Shown here: one piece after another, positions 61,682 to 64,000 of the stretch
How positions within the stretch are numbered: position 1 is the stretch's first letter
How the letters are laid out: the number at the start of each line of letters is the position of its first letter
Origin: Flavobacterium sp. NG2
GTDB lineage: Bacteria; Bacteroidota; Bacteroidia; Flavobacteriales; Flavobacteriaceae
NCBI RefSeq assembly: GCF_034119845.1
Contig: NZ_CP139420.1
Span: 784,001 to 848,000, forward strand
Direction: 5' to 3'
Length of the DNA stretch: 64,000 nucleotides
The notes under the pieces: model-generated
What the model saw: the letters and a program-made list of their open reading frames with translations, nothing else
The model's database searches: none
What the model was told of the DNA's origin: nothing
Made by a program: the position numbers and the translations under genes

Positions 61682-63030
61682 TATTTGTTTTTTAATAATT
61701 GGTTGGCTTTAGAGAAATAAAATTCCTTTTTGGAATTATTCCCTAAACCGTTGTAGGCTTCTCCTAGTTGAATATTAAAATTAATTTCTAATTTCCTATC
61801 TTCAACTACAAAATCCATACCCATTTCGAGCACTTCCGTTGCTTTTTTAAATTGTTTAAGTTGGTTGTATGCCAAACCTGAAAAATAATAAAACTGTGGT
61901 TGATTTGGAAAAAAATCAATCAAATCAGATGCTTTTCTTAATACAACGTCAAATTGATTCATATCTGTATATGCTTGTAGCAAAAGTAGGTTGTTTTCAA
62001 CATCTATTTTTTCACTTTTACTATTTGAAAGTTCGTAATATTTAATGGCTTTGGCCCATTCTTTTTTCGAATGGTAATATTTACCCACTTCTTTAGATAC
62101 ATCTATCTCTGAATCAGCATCAAAATAACCAATAGCTTTCTCTACCTCTGATTCATACTGTGGATTTGAATTGACAAAAATTAAAAACTCATTGAAGATA
62201 CGGTGTTTTATTTTGGAATCTATTTTGGCACTAGCCAAAACAATATTCATAGCCTTGACAGCTTTATCGCCATCTTTATTTTCTATATGGAATTTAAACA
62301 AACTTACTTGCGCCCATTCCGATGTAGGTATTGCCGTTTCTAATTGTCGTGCAGTTTCCAAAACTTTATCAATCTCATTATTCTTGGAATAAAAGTAAAT
62401 TAGATTGACATAATTAGATTCTTCCTTTGGATTTTTCTTGATTTGTTCCAATAAATTTTGAATCTCAGCATTTTGGTACTTTCCCTGTGATAAAATCTGG
62501 ATTTTATAGGATTCACGTCGGTCTGACTTGCCAACGGTTTCATTTAGTTCATTAATTAATGCTAAGGCTTTATCAAATTGAGCCGTATTCATATACAAAG
62601 AAGTTAAGTCTTCCTTGAATTTTGGATCAAAACTAATCAGCTTGTTAATCGTGGGAATGGCTCCCAAATAGTCTTTGGTTGCATAATTTACATCGTAAAT
62701 ACCTATCCAAAACCATTTGTTAGTAGGGTCAATTTGGGTCGCTTTTTCAAAAGCTGTTTGGGCATTGCTATATTTTTTTAATGCCAAATAATTTTTCCCC
62801 AATTCAAAGTGAACGGTCGCATTTTCAGGTTCTAATTTCAAACACTTTTCTAAAGCCAGAATGGCTTTGTCGTAATTTTCAATTCCCTTTTGCTTTAAGG
62901 CTTCATAAAAATGATCCTGAAATTTGTCTTTATCAGTTTTAACGTAATCATTCTCAGTTTGTGCCAATGCAGTAGTAGCATTGCCAAGCAAAACCAAAAA
63001 CAACAGCGATAAAACCGATTTTCTTATCAT
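61681..63030 (-). CDS. Tetratricopeptide-repeat exported protein
   Basis: A 449-residue protein with signal peptide (MIRKSVLSLLFLVLLGNATT to ALAQ) and at least 8 TPR units, for example ENATVHFELGKNYLALKKYS and YNGLGNNSKKEFYFSKANQL. TPR proteins act as scaffolds; here it would work in the periplasm or at the outer membrane. It is the first gene of a TPR - DUF4292 - EnvC-like run. A GTG at 63045 is in frame, but the ATG at 63030 begins the signal peptide and is preferred. Confidence 0.85.
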   Translation of the reverse strand: MIRKSVLSLLFLVLLGNATTALAQTENDYVKTDKDKFQDHFYEALKQKGIENYDKAILALEKCLKLEPENATVHFELGKNYLALKKYSNAQTAFEKATQIDPTNKWFWIGIYDVNYATKDYLGAIPTINKLISFDPKFKEDLTSLYMNTAQFDKALALINELNETVGKSDRRESYKIQILSQGKYQNAEIQNLLEQIKKNPKEESNYVNLIYFYSKNNEIDKVLETARQLETAIPTSEWAQVSLFKFHIENKDGDKAVKAMNIVLASAKIDSKIKHRIFNEFLIFVNSNPQYESEVEKAIGYFDADSEIDVSKEVGKYYHSKKEWAKAIKYYELSNSKSEKIDVENNLLLLQAYTDMNQFDVVLRKASDLIDFFPNQPQFYYFSGLAYNQLKQFKKATEVLEMGMDFVVEDRKLEINFNIQLGEAYNGLGNNSKKEFYFSKANQLLKNK

Positions 63031-63249
63031 TTTTTTTAAAACCACAAATTACACAAATTATCACAAATCTTGTTGTCAATAAATTATAGCCACAGATTAA
63101 AAAGATTAACCTGTGGTCTTATTTTAAATCACAATTGTATAAATTGTTCTACAGTGTACAGCTTTGATTATCTAAACTAAGTAAAACGCCTACATTGAAA
63201 CTAAAAAACCTATGATTCTATGTGTTTAAAAAACACCTCAATAAAAAAA

Positions 63250-64000
63250 TTATTCTAAAACCGAATAATCTCCAATGCTTACACTAGTAAAATTTCCATC
63301 AAAGTTGACATGATTTCCAATCATAGCATAATCTAAATTGGCATTTTTAATATGAGCATGTGTTTGAATCAAGCTATTTTTAATCGTACTGTCGATTACA
63401 TGAGAACCTTTTCCTAAAGAAACATTTGGTCCCACAGTAGCATTGATTAAAACAACATCATCGCCAATAAAACAAGGTGGAATAATCGTCGCGTTTTCTA
63501 ATTTCGCATTCTGAGCGACTAAGTTTTCTCCATCAGCTTGTAAAAAACCAAGCATTCTAGAATTGGTTTCAACCGTAACATTTTTATTGCCACAATCCAT
63601 CCATTCGTCAACGCTTCCAGTTTTGAAAACTTTACCGTTTGCCATCATCGCTTTGATACCATCATTAATTTGGTATTCGCCACCATTTTGAATGTTGTTA
63701 TCCAAAACGCCTTGCAATTCTTTTTTCAAGTCCCCTACTTCTTTGAAATAGTAAATTCCAATAACGGCTCTATCGCTTACAAATTCTTTAGGTTTTTCAA
63801 CCAATTCAACGATTTCATTATTAGCATTTAATTTTACCACTCCATAAGCCTCTGGCTCATCGACTTGTTTTACCCAAATTACCGCATCAGCAGTAGGATC
63901 TAATTCAAAATCGGCTCTGATTAACGTATCTGCATAAGCAATTACAGCTGGACCTGATAAAGATTCTTTGGCACACATAATCGCATGACCAGTTCCAAGC
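63250..64000 (-). CDS. Sugar-phosphate nucleotidyltransferase, partial
   Basis: The gene runs off the right edge; the open frame continues past 63978 (LGTGHAI), so the N-terminal signature lies outside the window. The visible part has the Rossmann-like catalytic core (GPAVIAYADTLIRADFE; ADAVIWVKQVDEPEAYGVVK) and C-terminal hexapeptide repeats of a left-handed beta helix (CFIGDDVVLINATVGPNVSL). This is the sugar-1-phosphate nucleotidyltransferase type (RmlA/GlmU-like fold), making NDP-sugars for envelope polysaccharides. Exact sugar and nucleotide cannot be told. Confidence 0.85.
   Translation of the reverse strand, partial: LGTGHAIMCAKESLSGPAVIAYADTLIRADFELDPTADAVIWVKQVDEPEAYGVVKLNANNEIVELVEKPKEFVSDRAVIGIYYFKEVGDLKKELQGVLDNNIQNGGEYQINDGIKAMMANGKVFKTGSVDEWMDCGNKNVTVETNSRMLGFLQADGENLVAQNAKLENATIIPPCFIGDDVVLINATVGPNVSLGKGSHVIDSTIKNSLIQTHAHIKNANLDYAMIGNHVNFDGNFTSVSIGDYSVLE

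Overview
The window looks like a chromosomal segment of a gliding Flavobacteriaceae bacterium, most likely Flavobacterium or a close relative. The evidence is low GC with long AT-rich spacers, -7 promoter boxes of the TAnnTTTG type, a GldH gliding lipoprotein, several proteins ending in type IX secretion (T9SS type A) sorting domains, and SufABCD and TonB-dependent receptor genes typical of Bacteroidota. Most genes are core genes. The accessory material is two insertion sequences, a MntA/HepT toxin-antitoxin cassette, a large leucine-rich-repeat surface protein, a GH86 glycoside hydrolase and several dispersed palindromic repeats.

Layout. 0-6.1 kb: small membrane proteins, the two subunits of a 3-oxoacid CoA-transferase, and the run ricT-like / gldH / PBP1A on the minus strand. 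6.2-10.4 kb: T9SS-type secreted proteins, a leftover T9SS tail and a GH86 agarase/porphyranase-like enzyme. 10.6-16 kb: TrhO tRNA hydroxylase with an extra C-terminal barrel, an IS110-family element whose left end holds a bridge-RNA-like stem-loop, ferredoxin, bacilliredoxin, a QxW-repeat lectin-like protein and a thioredoxin. 16-24.4 kb: a metal-homeostasis block with a TonB receptor divergent from an Nramp-USP fusion, a DtxR/MntR regulator, then FeoA, FeoB and a 41-residue FeoB-associated Cys-rich protein. 24.5-27.2 kb: IS982-family element, MntA/HepT between 137-bp direct repeats, and repeat-rich noncoding DNA.

27-37.3 kb: mfd, a lipoprotein, a geranylgeranyl-reductase-like flavoprotein, a T9SS protein, an M1 peptidase and a subtilase. 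37.4-44.9 kb: a 1368-residue five-module LRR protein bracketed by an intact MBL-fold hydrolase gene and a second copy of that gene's 3' end, then an M48 peptidase and a DUF898 protein. 45-49.8 kb: sufA-sufB-(two small unknown genes)-sufC-sufD. 49.8-52 kb: a repeat-bounded island with one unrecognised 419-residue protein. 52-59 kb: TonB receptor plus DUF5689 lipoprotein, two FKBP lipoproteins, hflX. 59.5-64 kb: EnvC-like M23 protein, DUF4292 lipoprotein, TPR protein and a nucleotidyltransferase cut by the right edge.

Functional links: the 16-24 kb block handles Mn/Fe uptake and its control, and the Suf genes consume that iron. GldH and the T9SS cargo form a motility/secretion theme. The most interesting signal is the IS110 element: it sits at the end of a dispersed palindromic repeat, and the loop of its upstream stem-loop repeats the 9 bases that flank the element, as expected for a bridge-RNA target guide.
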